This document shows positions 32,405 through 40,841 of a stretch of DNA of 64,000 bases, piece after piece. Numbering within the stretch: position 1 is the stretch's first letter; every line of letters begins with the position of its first letter. The DNA is from a virus. The stretch covers positions 1-64,000 of IMG/VR virus record IMGVR_UViG_3300026488_000013. The stretch is one strand, 5' to 3'. The position numbers were made by a program, and so were the translations under genes. The notes under the pieces were generated by a model. The model saw nothing but the letters and a program-made list of their open reading frames with translations, was not told the DNA's origin and searched no databases.

Positions 32405-32567
32405 TTTTTATCCTTTTATTTTTCTTATTTATTTATGAAAATTAAATAATTATACAAACAAAAAGAGACACCCTCATTTTAACAAATATTCAAATTCTTC
32501 AACCGCATTACAGCAGGCCGGTCTTAATCGCAATATTCCAAAAAAACGAAAAATGGAAAAGTATTTT

Positions 32568-32822
32568 TTAAATTGAAATACATTTCGAATATTTTTGCGG
32601 ATATTTTTTATCTATCATTGTTTTAATCTCTTTTATTTCTTTAATTAATTTTTCAATGACTTCAATGATTTTTTGTGGCTCCATAGGAACATTATATTTG
32701 AATTCCTCATCGAAATATATGAGGTCAATATTTTCTTCTTTATACTTAATACCTAATCCTGTTGAAAACCTTTTATCTATTTTAATACTTTTCTCGATGC
32801 ACTTTTTTAACAATCCATTCAA
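32568..32822 (-). CDS. Hypothetical protein, 84 aa
   Basis: Begins MNGLLKKCIEKSIKIDKRF and ends with an amphipathic helix (PQKIIEVIEKLIKEIKEIKTMIDKKY). The start overlaps the upstream gene by 41 bases in another frame, which is longer than usual. A later start is possible, but no ribosome site decides it. The family is not recognised. Position suggests co-expression with 32782-32979 from the motif at 32988. Confidence 0.45.
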   Translation of the reverse strand: MNGLLKKCIEKSIKIDKRFSTGLGIKYKEENIDLIYFDEEFKYNVPMEPQKIIEVIEKLIKEIKEIKTMIDKKYPQKYSKCISI

Positions 32823-32979
32823 TTATCGGATGAATAAAGTCTCTGAATTTCCTTCTACATAATTCGCAATCTATTTTCCCAGTGATTTCTATAGTGTCAA
32901 TTTCTTTTTTGTTTTTAATACATCTCAAAATAGCTCTATAATCCGAATAATTTTCCCTAACTATTTCGATTTCTAGCAT
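32782..32979 (-). CDS. Hypothetical protein, 65 aa
   Basis: Small alpha/beta protein (MLEIEIVRENYSDYRAILRC, then IDTIEITGKIDCELCRRKF) with one CxxC pair and a C-terminal HPIIEWIVKKVHREKY segment. The CELC pair and two later histidines could hold a metal, but this is weak. A TACGGATAAT promoter-like motif lies 8 bases before its ATG. Confidence 0.5.
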   Translation of the reverse strand: MLEIEIVRENYSDYRAILRCIKNKKEIDTIEITGKIDCELCRRKFRDFIHPIIEWIVKKVHREKY

Positions 32980-32987
32980 ACTGTTCT

Positions 32988-32997
32988 ATTATCCGTA
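32988..32997 (-). promoter_or_regulatory. Putative phage promoter motif TACGGATAAT
   Basis: Perfect match, 8 bases before the ATG at 32979. Confidence 0.5.
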
Positions 32998-33048
32998 TTT
33001 GAATTTGAAAATTTAAAACACACTATGAAGAATAAGAGTAAAACTAAA

Positions 33049-33083
33049 GTCAAACCCGCCATTAAAATGGTGGGTAGTTGAAC
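33049..33083 (+). repeat. Solo IS200/IS605-type terminal hairpin
   Basis: ACCCGCCATT/AATGGTGGGT hairpin ending GTAGTTGAAC, similar to the solo ends at 1000-1038 and 26167-26197. It may also serve as a transcription terminator between 32979 and 33143. Confidence 0.4.
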
Positions 33084-33142
33084 CATATTAATTTAATAAT
33101 TATTGATGAAAAAAACAGAATATTAAGACAAACCAACACAAA

Positions 33143-34675
33143 TTAATTTGACCATTTGCTGCCCGGTTTCAAATTATTTATATCGATGATTTGTTCGATT
33201 GTAATATCTTCTGCGGAATAATCATAGTATGTTCCATTATTTAGCACAATTAACCAATGAGTATTTCCGTTCTTTACATATTTAATAATAGTTTTAATCG
33301 TTGATTCATGAATTTTAGAATCTTCTGTTTTGCCATTTTTACCTAAAAGAAATTTTTTATACAAATATTTATTATCGAAAATCAAAACATTCCCGTCTTT
33401 TGAATTAACTAATGTTATTTTAGCTATTCCCGCCCCGTTTTTGGGAATAACTATATATCTCCAATATAATTTATCGCCTTTAACGATAGGTAGAGGTTCC
33501 ACTATTTCAAATCTATTCCAATCAAAAGTTGGTAATGCTTTCTCTACATATAGTTTACCTTTCTCGGGGCCTATATGTGGAACTTTAAATTTATACTTGT
33601 ATAGTTTTCCTTCCATTGACGCAACAAATATTGTGGAAATACCATATGCTTTTCCAAATGGCTCAACAGCGAATAACCAGTATAATTTTTTATTCGACAT
33701 AATTAAATAGGGTTGCTTGTTCAAACAATTTGAATCACAATCTGGAAGTTCTATCATATCTTCATGATAGAACAATATATTCATAATATTAGAAAATACC
33801 CCATCCTTCCAATAGTTCTGTGACTCTATTATTTCCCTAGCTAGTTCCATCGGATATATTGGAGCGTCCTTAAATTCGGTTAAAAGTTCTTCAGGTTTAT
33901 AATGTTTAATATTTCCTTTCTCGTCTATCACTACCGCACCGGCCCAATACGGAACAGTGTAAAACCATTTAAATCTATATTTAATCTGAGGAACTATAAT
34001 ATATATGTGCTTATTTTTAATAACAACTCTAGGTTGACCATAATCTGCGAAATAATCGAATTTATAAAGCTTCCAATATAGATTATCTGTTATCAATTGA
34101 CCAGGACTATATTCCAATTTACGCATATCACTAATTATTTCCCTATCAACCGTATCTACGGGCACCAGAAATACTCCTTTCGACTTCAATATAAAAGAAT
34201 TTATTAACCCATCCGGTTCTATAAAACTATACCAATAGATTCTATCATTGAAAGCAGTTATATTAACATTATCTATGGTATACCTGGGAAAGTCTATAGA
34301 CGTAATCAAATATGCATATGCTACTTTCCTTGGCAATATTCTAATAGGGTCTTTTTTCGTTATTGTTAATTCGTTTATATTATTTAAATGTTTAGGAGCA
34401 TTAATTTTATATAATTCATGCTTAGTTAAAACATTCGCTACTACTAATAATATAATCCCCACAGGTATCAAAATGAAAGTGGTGAAAAAAGCATCAAAAC
34501 CATCAATTTTGCCAATAATGCTTAAAATAGTTATTAGTGTTAGAATGATGGCACCATACAACAGTATTGGATTTTTATAAAGTAGTATTACAATGGGGTG
34601 GAAAATTGGTGATAATACAAATAGTGCCGCAAAAACTACCATAATAAATACCAAGAGAAACAGTTTTTGCTTCAT
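33143..34675 (-). CDS. Integral membrane protein with large beta-rich domain, 510 aa
   Basis: The start at ATG 34675 (MKQKLFLLVF) follows GGGAGG; the longer frame lacks a site. Three or four membrane helices occupy residues 4-105 (KLFLLVFIMVVFAALFVLSPIF; ILLYGAIILTLITILSIIG; FILIPVGIILLVVANVL). About 400 residues of beta-rich sequence follow with repeated aromatic motifs (RIYWYSFIEPDGLI; NLYWKLYKFDYF; KLYWLFAVEPFG; KLYWRYIVIP), suggesting an extracytoplasmic repeat domain. DCDSNC provides two cysteines. This resembles bacterial envelope proteins with repeated YWxxxI strands, but I cannot name the family. It may modify the host envelope or be acquired host DNA; codon use is like its neighbours. 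Confidence 0.65.
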   Translation of the reverse strand: MKQKLFLLVFIMVVFAALFVLSPIFHPIVILLYKNPILLYGAIILTLITILSIIGKIDGFDAFFTTFILIPVGIILLVVANVLTKHELYKINAPKHLNNINELTITKKDPIRILPRKVAYAYLITSIDFPRYTIDNVNITAFNDRIYWYSFIEPDGLINSFILKSKGVFLVPVDTVDREIISDMRKLEYSPGQLITDNLYWKLYKFDYFADYGQPRVVIKNKHIYIIVPQIKYRFKWFYTVPYWAGAVVIDEKGNIKHYKPEELLTEFKDAPIYPMELAREIIESQNYWKDGVFSNIMNILFYHEDMIELPDCDSNCLNKQPYLIMSNKKLYWLFAVEPFGKAYGISTIFVASMEGKLYKYKFKVPHIGPEKGKLYVEKALPTFDWNRFEIVEPLPIVKGDKLYWRYIVIPKNGAGIAKITLVNSKDGNVLIFDNKYLYKKFLLGKNGKTEDSKIHESTIKTIIKYVKNGNTHWLIVLNNGTYYDYSAEDITIEQIIDINNLKPGSKWSN

Positions 34676-34788
34676 CCTAAAACCTCCCTGAAGCATAATA
34701 AAGTTTATATTACCCATAAACAAAAGTTTAACAACAAAAATAATTACATAAAAAAGAAAAAAAATATAAAAATAACTAAGCGAAAATT

Positions 34789-35211
34789 TTATTTTATTAT
34801 TATTCCATATCCGTTTATTGTCTCATATCCATTATATCCTTTAATAAAATATTCAACAATACCACAAATTTGAATTACTAATAATTTAGGTATAATTATT
34901 CTTTTGTTTTCATCGTCTATTTTAATTATTACATCATCAATTGTAATATCATTATTTAATTCTATTATTTTTCTCCCACATTTTTTACATCTTATAATTG
35001 ATTTTATCATATTTGGAACCTCATCTAATTCATCAGCTATCAACGAACCTGCTGAGCAGTTGTATTCACCAACAGTTTCGTCATCGTCAATGTCTTCATT
35101 TTCTAAATCTATTGTTTTCTTTCCTTTATATTTCATACAATATACTTCTTCATAATATGTTTCAATTTCATTTATTTCTTTACATTTCGGACAATAAAAC
35201 ATTTTCTCCAT
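34789..35211 (-). CDS. Zinc-ribbon protein, 140 aa (paralogue of 22898-23338)
   Basis: CPKC at residue 7 and CKKC at about 74 provide four zinc ligands around an acidic insert (DLENEDIDDDETVGEYNCSAG). The C-terminal beta region (NDITIDDVIIKIDDENKRIIIPKLLVIQI) corresponds to that of the plus-strand protein at 22898-23338. No function is known. TACGGATAAT-type motif 8 bases upstream. Confidence 0.6.
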   Translation of the reverse strand: MEKMFYCPKCKEINEIETYYEEVYCMKYKGKKTIDLENEDIDDDETVGEYNCSAGSLIADELDEVPNMIKSIIRCKKCGRKIIELNNDITIDDVIIKIDDENKRIIIPKLLVIQICGIVEYFIKGYNGYETINGYGIIIK

Positions 35212-35219
35212 GTTATATA

Positions 35220-35229
35220 ATTATCCGTA
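35220..35229 (-). promoter_or_regulatory. Putative phage promoter motif TACGGATAAT
   Basis: Perfect match, 8 bases before the ATG at 35211. Confidence 0.5.
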
Positions 35230-35325
35230 TTTAGTTAAAAAAAATGCAGCTTATGAAGTTATTTTAATTCGCTTATTTTAATTAACTCTGGCTACAAGTT
35301 TTTTATCTCAATAAGAAAATTAAAA

Positions 35326-37341
35326 TTATTTAAAAAATTCTATCCACAGGGAAATTGTTATAACAATTGGTTTATTACTTTTGAAATACTCTAGTATTTC
35401 ATCTTTACTTATCTTGACAAATTTACCGTTAATATATAAATGCGGCGCCGCCTTTGCATCAAAAATAACATTAAAATTTGGGATTATGGGTTTTAAATTA
35501 TTCAACCTTCCGGATATTGCAAACTTAATATTCGGTTTAGAAATTATTTCTTTTAGTAATTCTTTAATCTTTCTAATACACTTTGTATATATGTTGTTAA
35601 CAATTAAATCTTTCCTAATTGTTTGTCTTACAATAGTTGCAGTATCATTTTCAATATTAACCCGAACTATATAAGACATTGCTAAATTTCCGCCTTTATC
35701 ATATCCATTTAATACATACAAATTTCTCCCCTTTTTAAAGAACGCACCGGTTAGATTATTAACTTCATGGAATTTAATCATATCCTCAGACGCTTCGTAT
35801 TCACCAATCTCAAAATACAATTCATCACATGAGATTATTTTGAATAATTCGGATAACAATTTCTGATTTTTAGTTTCTTTTAAAATATACCGTATAATCA
35901 AATTTTTCCATAATTCCTTTTTATGTTCATTTTTCCATTCAGCATCAAATATTTTAAATGTTCGCATTTTATTTTTTCTTTCGAATTTTAGTTTAACATC
36001 AGCTCTCTTTAACAATGTTTCTAAAACTTCAATTGTATTGGCGCCGTATTTATCCGCCCACAGTGTTGAGTGCCAAAATATACTATCATATTCTACTGCC
36101 AATTTTAATTCGGGAATGTATAAATCCCAGCTATAAGTTTTATTCCCAATAACAAATTTCTTTTCCGAGACGAATGTTAAATTAAATTGTTTTCCTATTA
36201 TTTCCTTAATAGTATCGGTTATTTCTGCAATTACTAAATTTTGTTCAACTGATTTTCCTTTAGAGATTTTTTTCATGCAAATTGGACAACCGAATAATTC
36301 CTCCGGCATGGCATTAAAAACTTTCCATTTATAAAAATTTTCCAAACTTAATGGTCTATATTTCGTATAAGTTATTCCATGGCGATTACATTTCATTTTA
36401 ACCGATTTACCATAATATCGTTTAATGTAATCTAAAATATTTTTTATATTTATAAATTTGTATCCATTTTTTAATGCATATTCATATAACAGCTTATCAA
36501 ATTTAATTAACTCATCCGCAGGAACATTATATTTATCTAACAGTTCAGAAACAATTTTCCTATGTTTTACAGAATTAACCAATTTGGGGTTGAGAACTTT
36601 GTTAGAGATTAACAATTTCTTTCTTAGTTCGATTATTTTATCGTAAGAATTTCTATTCTCTCTCATTTTGACAGATTTAATTTTTCTTATATGTTCAGAG
36701 TTATTTGGGTTATTTTCTCTAAAATATTTAGTGGTTTGTTCGATATATTTTTTATAATAATCTGGGAAAAATATTTTAACGGGATAATTTTTAATTTTCT
36801 TATAACAGCCGCCGCAGGAATAATCGAGTATATACCTGTTAAATCTAGAAATATTTCTTCCGCATATTTTACATCTATATTTTTCCTTATTTTCTATCCT
36901 ATCAATAAAAGTATCCGTAAGCATCAAATATATCAAATGTCTAACGGTGAATTTCTTGCCAGAAATAAAATTTTTTCTTATTTTTGTCAGCACTTCTCTA
37001 TTAATATTAAATTGTTTTAATATCTTTTCCAATTCGTCAATATCTAAAGCACTTAATGAATTTTTATTCGCCTCGTAATTTGAAATTTCTGGATTGATTT
37101 CTCTTTCAATAAATGAATAGTATTTTTTAAATAAAAATTTTGGCGTAATAATAAAAGCACCGCAGGTTTCACATAGAATTTTTTCTTTATTTATGAATGT
37201 ATTTCTATCAATTTTTAATTCAGCACCACAATCCCAACAACTAATTTTATAAGACATAGGGAATTTCAATTCTTTAGGATGAAGTATCTCTAACTCATCC
37301 ATTTTATTTAACTCTTTCGTCAGCTTTCTCTCTTCCACCAT
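35326..37341 (-). CDS. Homing endonuclease, Vsr-like (EDxHD type), second copy
   Basis: 671 residues. Zinc pairs: CWDC/CETC (about 35-60), CKIC/CGGC (about 155-180) and CNRHG...CPIC (about 315-355). The nuclease domain follows (about 365-480): an early Glu in SVEQNLVIAEI, YSWDLYIPELKLAVEYDSIFWHS (D...E-x-D...WH), and FKIFDAEWKNEHKKELWKN. The C-terminal third (GAFFKKGRNLYVLNGYDKGGN and on) parallels that of 1061-3133 (HGFHTGLIYLTLEDEYND), so the two are distant paralogues. It lies 124 bases after the end of the second beta' N gene, whose last codons encode the catalytic DGD. It has its own TATGGATAAT motif. Likely a free-standing homing endonuclease acting on beta' active-site DNA (inference). 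Confidence 0.7.
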   Translation of the reverse strand: MVEERKLTKELNKMDELEILHPKELKFPMSYKISCWDCGAELKIDRNTFINKEKILCETCGAFIITPKFLFKKYYSFIEREINPEISNYEANKNSLSALDIDELEKILKQFNINREVLTKIRKNFISGKKFTVRHLIYLMLTDTFIDRIENKEKYRCKICGRNISRFNRYILDYSCGGCYKKIKNYPVKIFFPDYYKKYIEQTTKYFRENNPNNSEHIRKIKSVKMRENRNSYDKIIELRKKLLISNKVLNPKLVNSVKHRKIVSELLDKYNVPADELIKFDKLLYEYALKNGYKFINIKNILDYIKRYYGKSVKMKCNRHGITYTKYRPLSLENFYKWKVFNAMPEELFGCPICMKKISKGKSVEQNLVIAEITDTIKEIIGKQFNLTFVSEKKFVIGNKTYSWDLYIPELKLAVEYDSIFWHSTLWADKYGANTIEVLETLLKRADVKLKFERKNKMRTFKIFDAEWKNEHKKELWKNLIIRYILKETKNQKLLSELFKIISCDELYFEIGEYEASEDMIKFHEVNNLTGAFFKKGRNLYVLNGYDKGGNLAMSYIVRVNIENDTATIVRQTIRKDLIVNNIYTKCIRKIKELLKEIISKPNIKFAISGRLNNLKPIIPNFNVIFDAKAAPHLYINGKFVKISKDEILEYFKSNKPIVITISLWIEFFK

Positions 37342-37349
37342 ATTTAAAA

Positions 37350-37359
37350 ATTATCCATA
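37350..37359 (-). promoter_or_regulatory. Putative phage promoter motif TATGGATAAT
   Basis: Perfect match, 8 bases before the ATG at 37341. Confidence 0.5.
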
Positions 37360-37464
37360 AAGGTAGCATTCAATGCAGACTTTGATGTAAATGTCAAATA
37401 AAAACTTGACAAAAAATAAATAGATAAGCGGAAATACAGATAGAACAAGGACTTTAGGAATGGT

Positions 37465-39411
37465 TTAATGCGGATTTAGATGTAATATGATGGAACTCAT
37501 ATCCGCAAATTCAATAATGACACGGGCTTGCGAAACGCTATCACCATCATAATCAGCGTTAAAACTTTCAACTATCAATGGGTGTATTTTTAAAGTATAA
37601 TCTTCTTTATTAGTATTTATTTTTGCATCGTAAACTATCATCGATGGCTCCCATAGAGTTGGTTGCCTATTTATAAAGGAATATAGTTTTATTCTTCCTT
37701 TATTAACATTATACGCAAACAAATCGAACAGAAATTCTATATCTTCCAATATTTGTTCATCCGTTATATCCAGCTCTTTGGGGCTTTTTGCACCATATTC
37801 TAATTCCTGATATATCAGTTTTATTAAATATGTAAAATATTTACCATTATCTTTTAATTTGATTTTATTTAATTTCTTAATCATCGATTTCGGTGCGACA
37901 GGTTTCTGAACTATTACATCACATGGAGTAAACTTTTTATATTTAAATAGTGTATATAATCTTCTAAGAAATATCAAAAATTCCATTTTGAATATTTGTC
38001 TGGCTGTATAATATGAAACCAATATTTCATATGGTTTAACCTCTAATGTTGGAGTAATTACATTTCTGGCGGAAAAATCTATAGTTTTTCCTATTAGAAA
38101 CTGTCTCACCAAACCTTCCTTTTTACCTAATTCGGAATCTAATAATTTTGAGACATATTTTATATACCATTGTTGAAGTAAATTAACTTGTCGTTCCTGC
38201 GTAAATATTTCTGGTATGGTTAGATTTTCTAAGTTTTTATCCAGATATTCTTTATTTTCTTGACAATATTCAAATAATGTATAGACGCCGCCGTGGTGTG
38301 CGTATCTGTAATAATACTCTGAATATTGATTATAAGTTATAAACGGTTTATAAATAAACCTATCAAATTGGCTAGAAATTTGTTCGGTATTTGTTTCATG
38401 ATTTTTTTTACCATCTGAAGTGGGAATGTTTATAGATACAGATAACTTATGAGGATTATCTGTTAATTTCTCAAATTTCTCATTCATTATCACTATTTGT
38501 GTTAATATTCTATCATAATCACTTCTATATAATTCGTCCCCCACTATCATAAATTTTCTAAGCTCCGCAGTTATCACCGGAATAATTATAGTTATCGAAT
38601 TTATCAAGTGTGTAGGGTATTTAAATTTTAGAATATATTCGTTAAAAATTTCTTCGTTAGACAATATCGCATATATCAATGTATATAAACCGAACGCAGG
38701 TTTTGATAAAACATAGGTGTCCTTATAATATTCCCAAGTATATTTTTCATTATCTTTAATTAGGTCATATTGTAATGCAAATTCGTAAAATTTATTGAAA
38801 AAATCCTTATAACTGGTTTCTGCTATTAATTCTTCATACTTTTCCTTTATTTTATTATTTCCGCTTATTAGATAAAACTTTATTCCTTCGGGCGGCTCAA
38901 ATCTTTTCTTTTTTCTATTAAACAGCAAAAATTGATAATCTAAAATTATTTTATTCATTAATGACATAAATGTTTGTTTTCCGCCTTTTAATATTCGGTA
39001 TATCTCGCTGAGTATCAACGGATTAAATACAGGATAATTTAAATTTATAAATCCGTGATTTCTGGAGATATTTTGTTTATAATCCATTACTACGCCGCAA
39101 ACTTTGCATTTCTTTCCATATCCCCTTGTTAAACCACACAAACAAGTTTTGGAAGTAGTTCCGAATATAGACCACGAATGCAATCCTTTAGGGTTAGGTA
39201 TATTTTTACCAAATCTCTTTTCAATATTTTCTACTATTTTATCTTTGAGTGTAGGGTCTTTTATTTTCTCAAAAAACTCCAATTCATTAACATCTTCTAT
39301 TAATATCTTCGAAGATTTTATTATCTTGCTCGATTCATATTTCTTATATGGGTTAGAAAACAATGAATATAGGAGCTCTAACTTTTCCAACTTAGTTTCA
39401 AATTCCATCAT
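37465..39411 (-). CDS. RNA polymerase beta' subunit, N-terminal part (set 2), ending just after the active site
   Basis: 648 residues. The N-terminal zinc finger is intact (Cys90, Cys92, Cys102, Cys105 in CLCGLTRGYGKKCKVCG). FLIGKTIDFSARNVITPTLEVKP is the double-psi barrel segment (compare GKRVDYSGRSVI). RQPTLWEPSMIVYD matches RAPTLHRLGIQAF, and ESFNADYDGDSVS holds the perfect catalytic NADYDGD (618-624). Only 24 residues follow, and they do not resemble the usual VHVPLS continuation, so the gene may be fractured or have had its 3' end replaced. It differs from the set 1 gene (7432-9348) in keeping the zinc finger and an uninterrupted motif. A TACGGATAAT motif precedes it. Confidence 0.82.
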   Translation of the reverse strand: MMEFETKLEKLELLYSLFSNPYKKYESSKIIKSSKILIEDVNELEFFEKIKDPTLKDKIVENIEKRFGKNIPNPKGLHSWSIFGTTSKTCLCGLTRGYGKKCKVCGVVMDYKQNISRNHGFINLNYPVFNPLILSEIYRILKGGKQTFMSLMNKIILDYQFLLFNRKKKRFEPPEGIKFYLISGNNKIKEKYEELIAETSYKDFFNKFYEFALQYDLIKDNEKYTWEYYKDTYVLSKPAFGLYTLIYAILSNEEIFNEYILKFKYPTHLINSITIIIPVITAELRKFMIVGDELYRSDYDRILTQIVIMNEKFEKLTDNPHKLSVSINIPTSDGKKNHETNTEQISSQFDRFIYKPFITYNQYSEYYYRYAHHGGVYTLFEYCQENKEYLDKNLENLTIPEIFTQERQVNLLQQWYIKYVSKLLDSELGKKEGLVRQFLIGKTIDFSARNVITPTLEVKPYEILVSYYTARQIFKMEFLIFLRRLYTLFKYKKFTPCDVIVQKPVAPKSMIKKLNKIKLKDNGKYFTYLIKLIYQELEYGAKSPKELDITDEQILEDIEFLFDLFAYNVNKGRIKLYSFINRQPTLWEPSMIVYDAKINTNKEDYTLKIHPLIVESFNADYDGDSVSQARVIIEFADMSSIILHLNPH

Positions 39412-39419
39412 CTAATTCT

Positions 39420-39429
39420 ATTATCCGTA
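39420..39429 (-). promoter_or_regulatory. Putative phage promoter motif TACGGATAAT
   Basis: Perfect match, 8 bases before the ATG at 39411. Confidence 0.5.
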
Positions 39430-39514
39430 ATTGAAATATAAAGTAATAATGATAATTGTTGGCAAGTAATTCAAATAAAAAATAAAATTTGAAAACAAAA
39501 AGTATTTCGTTTAA

Positions 39515-40096
39515 TTAATGTTTGGGTCGTATTATAAATTTAATTTTGAATTGTTCTGTATTAATGTTGCGTCGAGTTATTTTGGCTCTAGGGTCAAGTA
39601 TAATTGTTTTATCGTCAAATTTATCAATATTGAACACTAATTTATACAATTTGTTAATTTCAATGTCTCCTATAATATATCCATTCTTTGTTTCAGGGGT
39701 GGAAATCAACAACAGCATTGTTTCGTGAATAACTAATTGTTCAACATTAGTTGGGTGTTTTTGTAAAACAGGTTTTATAAAATCTCCTGTTTGTTTCCTA
39801 TATATAGTAACACAATCCTTTTCAATAAGTTCTTTCAACGAGTATTCAACTATTTTTTCATCACCGTTTTGTTTAGATTCGGTTTTGGTTTCCCTATTAA
39901 ATCCAACCTCCTCTTGTCCTTCTTTTGTTACTTGTTCTTTTTCTGTCATGTTTTCAACCTCCCTCTTTTGATAATCGTTATAATTTTTGTCTTGTTGAAC
40001 TATATCTTCTAATTGTAAATCTTGAAATTCTTGCGATTTTTCCCTACTTTCAACTATAACTTCTGTATTTTTTCTCTTGCGACCTCTTTTTGCCAT
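39515..40096 (-). CDS. Hypothetical protein with basic N-terminus, 193 aa
   Basis: The ATG at 40096 follows AAAGGAG. Residues 2-9 (AKRGRKRK) resemble half of an AT-hook. A long charged, probably disordered stretch follows (residues 15-85, Glu/Gln/Lys-rich). The compact C-terminal domain (about 90-193) is beta-rich (EKDCVTIYRKQTGDFIKPVLQKHPTNVEQLVIHETMLLLI; KIKFIIRPKH). Not recognised. It lies in a run with the SWIM-like protein and the gene at 40838-41728, just before the tape measure gene, so it could be a virion or tail-assembly protein. Confidence 0.55.
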   Translation of the reverse strand: MAKRGRKRKNTEVIVESREKSQEFQDLQLEDIVQQDKNYNDYQKREVENMTEKEQVTKEGQEEVGFNRETKTESKQNGDEKIVEYSLKELIEKDCVTIYRKQTGDFIKPVLQKHPTNVEQLVIHETMLLLISTPETKNGYIIGDIEINKLYKLVFNIDKFDDKTIILDPRAKITRRNINTEQFKIKFIIRPKH

Positions 40097-40157
40097 TTAA
40101 AACTCCTTTTAATTATTACTGCTTTTTGAAACTTTTTATATATTTGTTTCATCATCT

Positions 40158-40841
40158 TCACACAAAATAACTTTTTATAAAATTGAGTTTGTTTATATCT
40201 GTCACAATTATTTCGGAATTAGGAATTTTCCTTAACAACTCATGTTTTGGGAAAATATTCGGCTTACTTATAAAATTAAGTATTTCATAATCATAATATG
40301 TCTGACGTGGGATTAAATTATTTCGAATTTTATTGCTCAAATATACATTAAACCTTTTTACTGTATCATTATTAAATTTTAAAACTCTATTTTTTAAATA
40401 AACTAAGTTAGTTATAGTATAAACATGTTTGCAAACCCAAGGGATTTGATGCGGATTTTTCTTTTTGGGTGGAATATTTAAAAAAGGGGATAAAAATAAT
40501 TCGTGATACAATATTGAATTTAATTTATTATGTAATACATATGCAAATGTATATCTGAAATCCGGACATGAACAATATACTTTCAATTTTTGGTTAGGTT
40601 TAGTTAGCATATCACTGTTTTTATCCATTAAAGATATTGAGGTGTAATAATGTGAGCCGAAATTCTCTTCAGAATAAACGATGAAATTCAATGCATTATA
40701 TTGTTTGTTATATGAAAACAAATACACTGCATGTTTCAATCTCAGAAATGACTCATAAGGATGCCTATTCGTATTTTTTCTATTAACAAAATATGATGGT
40801 ATTGTTAATATACTTGATAATTTAATACCGCCGCCGGTCAT
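40158..40841 (-). CDS. SWIM-type zinc-finger protein, 227 aa
   Basis: Cys90 and Cys92 (VYCSCPDFRYTFAYVL) pair with Cys137 and His139 (NPHQIPWVCKHVYTI), giving the CxC-x(n)-CxH pattern of SWIM zinc fingers, which bind DNA or protein. The basic PPKKKNPHQ precedes the second half. The remaining sequence is unassigned. The start codon overlaps the stop of the upstream gene (ATGA), so the two are coupled. Position next to the tail genes suggests a structural or assembly role; a DNA-binding role is the alternative. Confidence 0.6.
   Translation of the reverse strand: MTGGGIKLSSILTIPSYFVNRKNTNRHPYESFLRLKHAVYLFSYNKQYNALNFIVYSEENFGSHYYTSISLMDKNSDMLTKPNQKLKVYCSCPDFRYTFAYVLHNKLNSILYHELFLSPFLNIPPKKKNPHQIPWVCKHVYTITNLVYLKNRVLKFNNDTVKRFNVYLSNKIRNNLIPRQTYYDYEILNFISKPNIFPKHELLRKIPNSEIIVTDINKLNFIKSYFV

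Noticed and set aside
32568-32822. Treating 32568-32822 and 32782-32979 as one frameshifted gene
   Set aside because: The overlap could be a frameshift, but both frames have a plausible start and composition and no slippery sequence was seen; left as two genes with low confidence.
37465-39411. Intein or intron at the 3' end of the second beta' N gene
   Set aside because: The NADYDGD motif is uninterrupted, the 24-residue tail has no intein block, and no P7-type group I core is found near 37300-37500.
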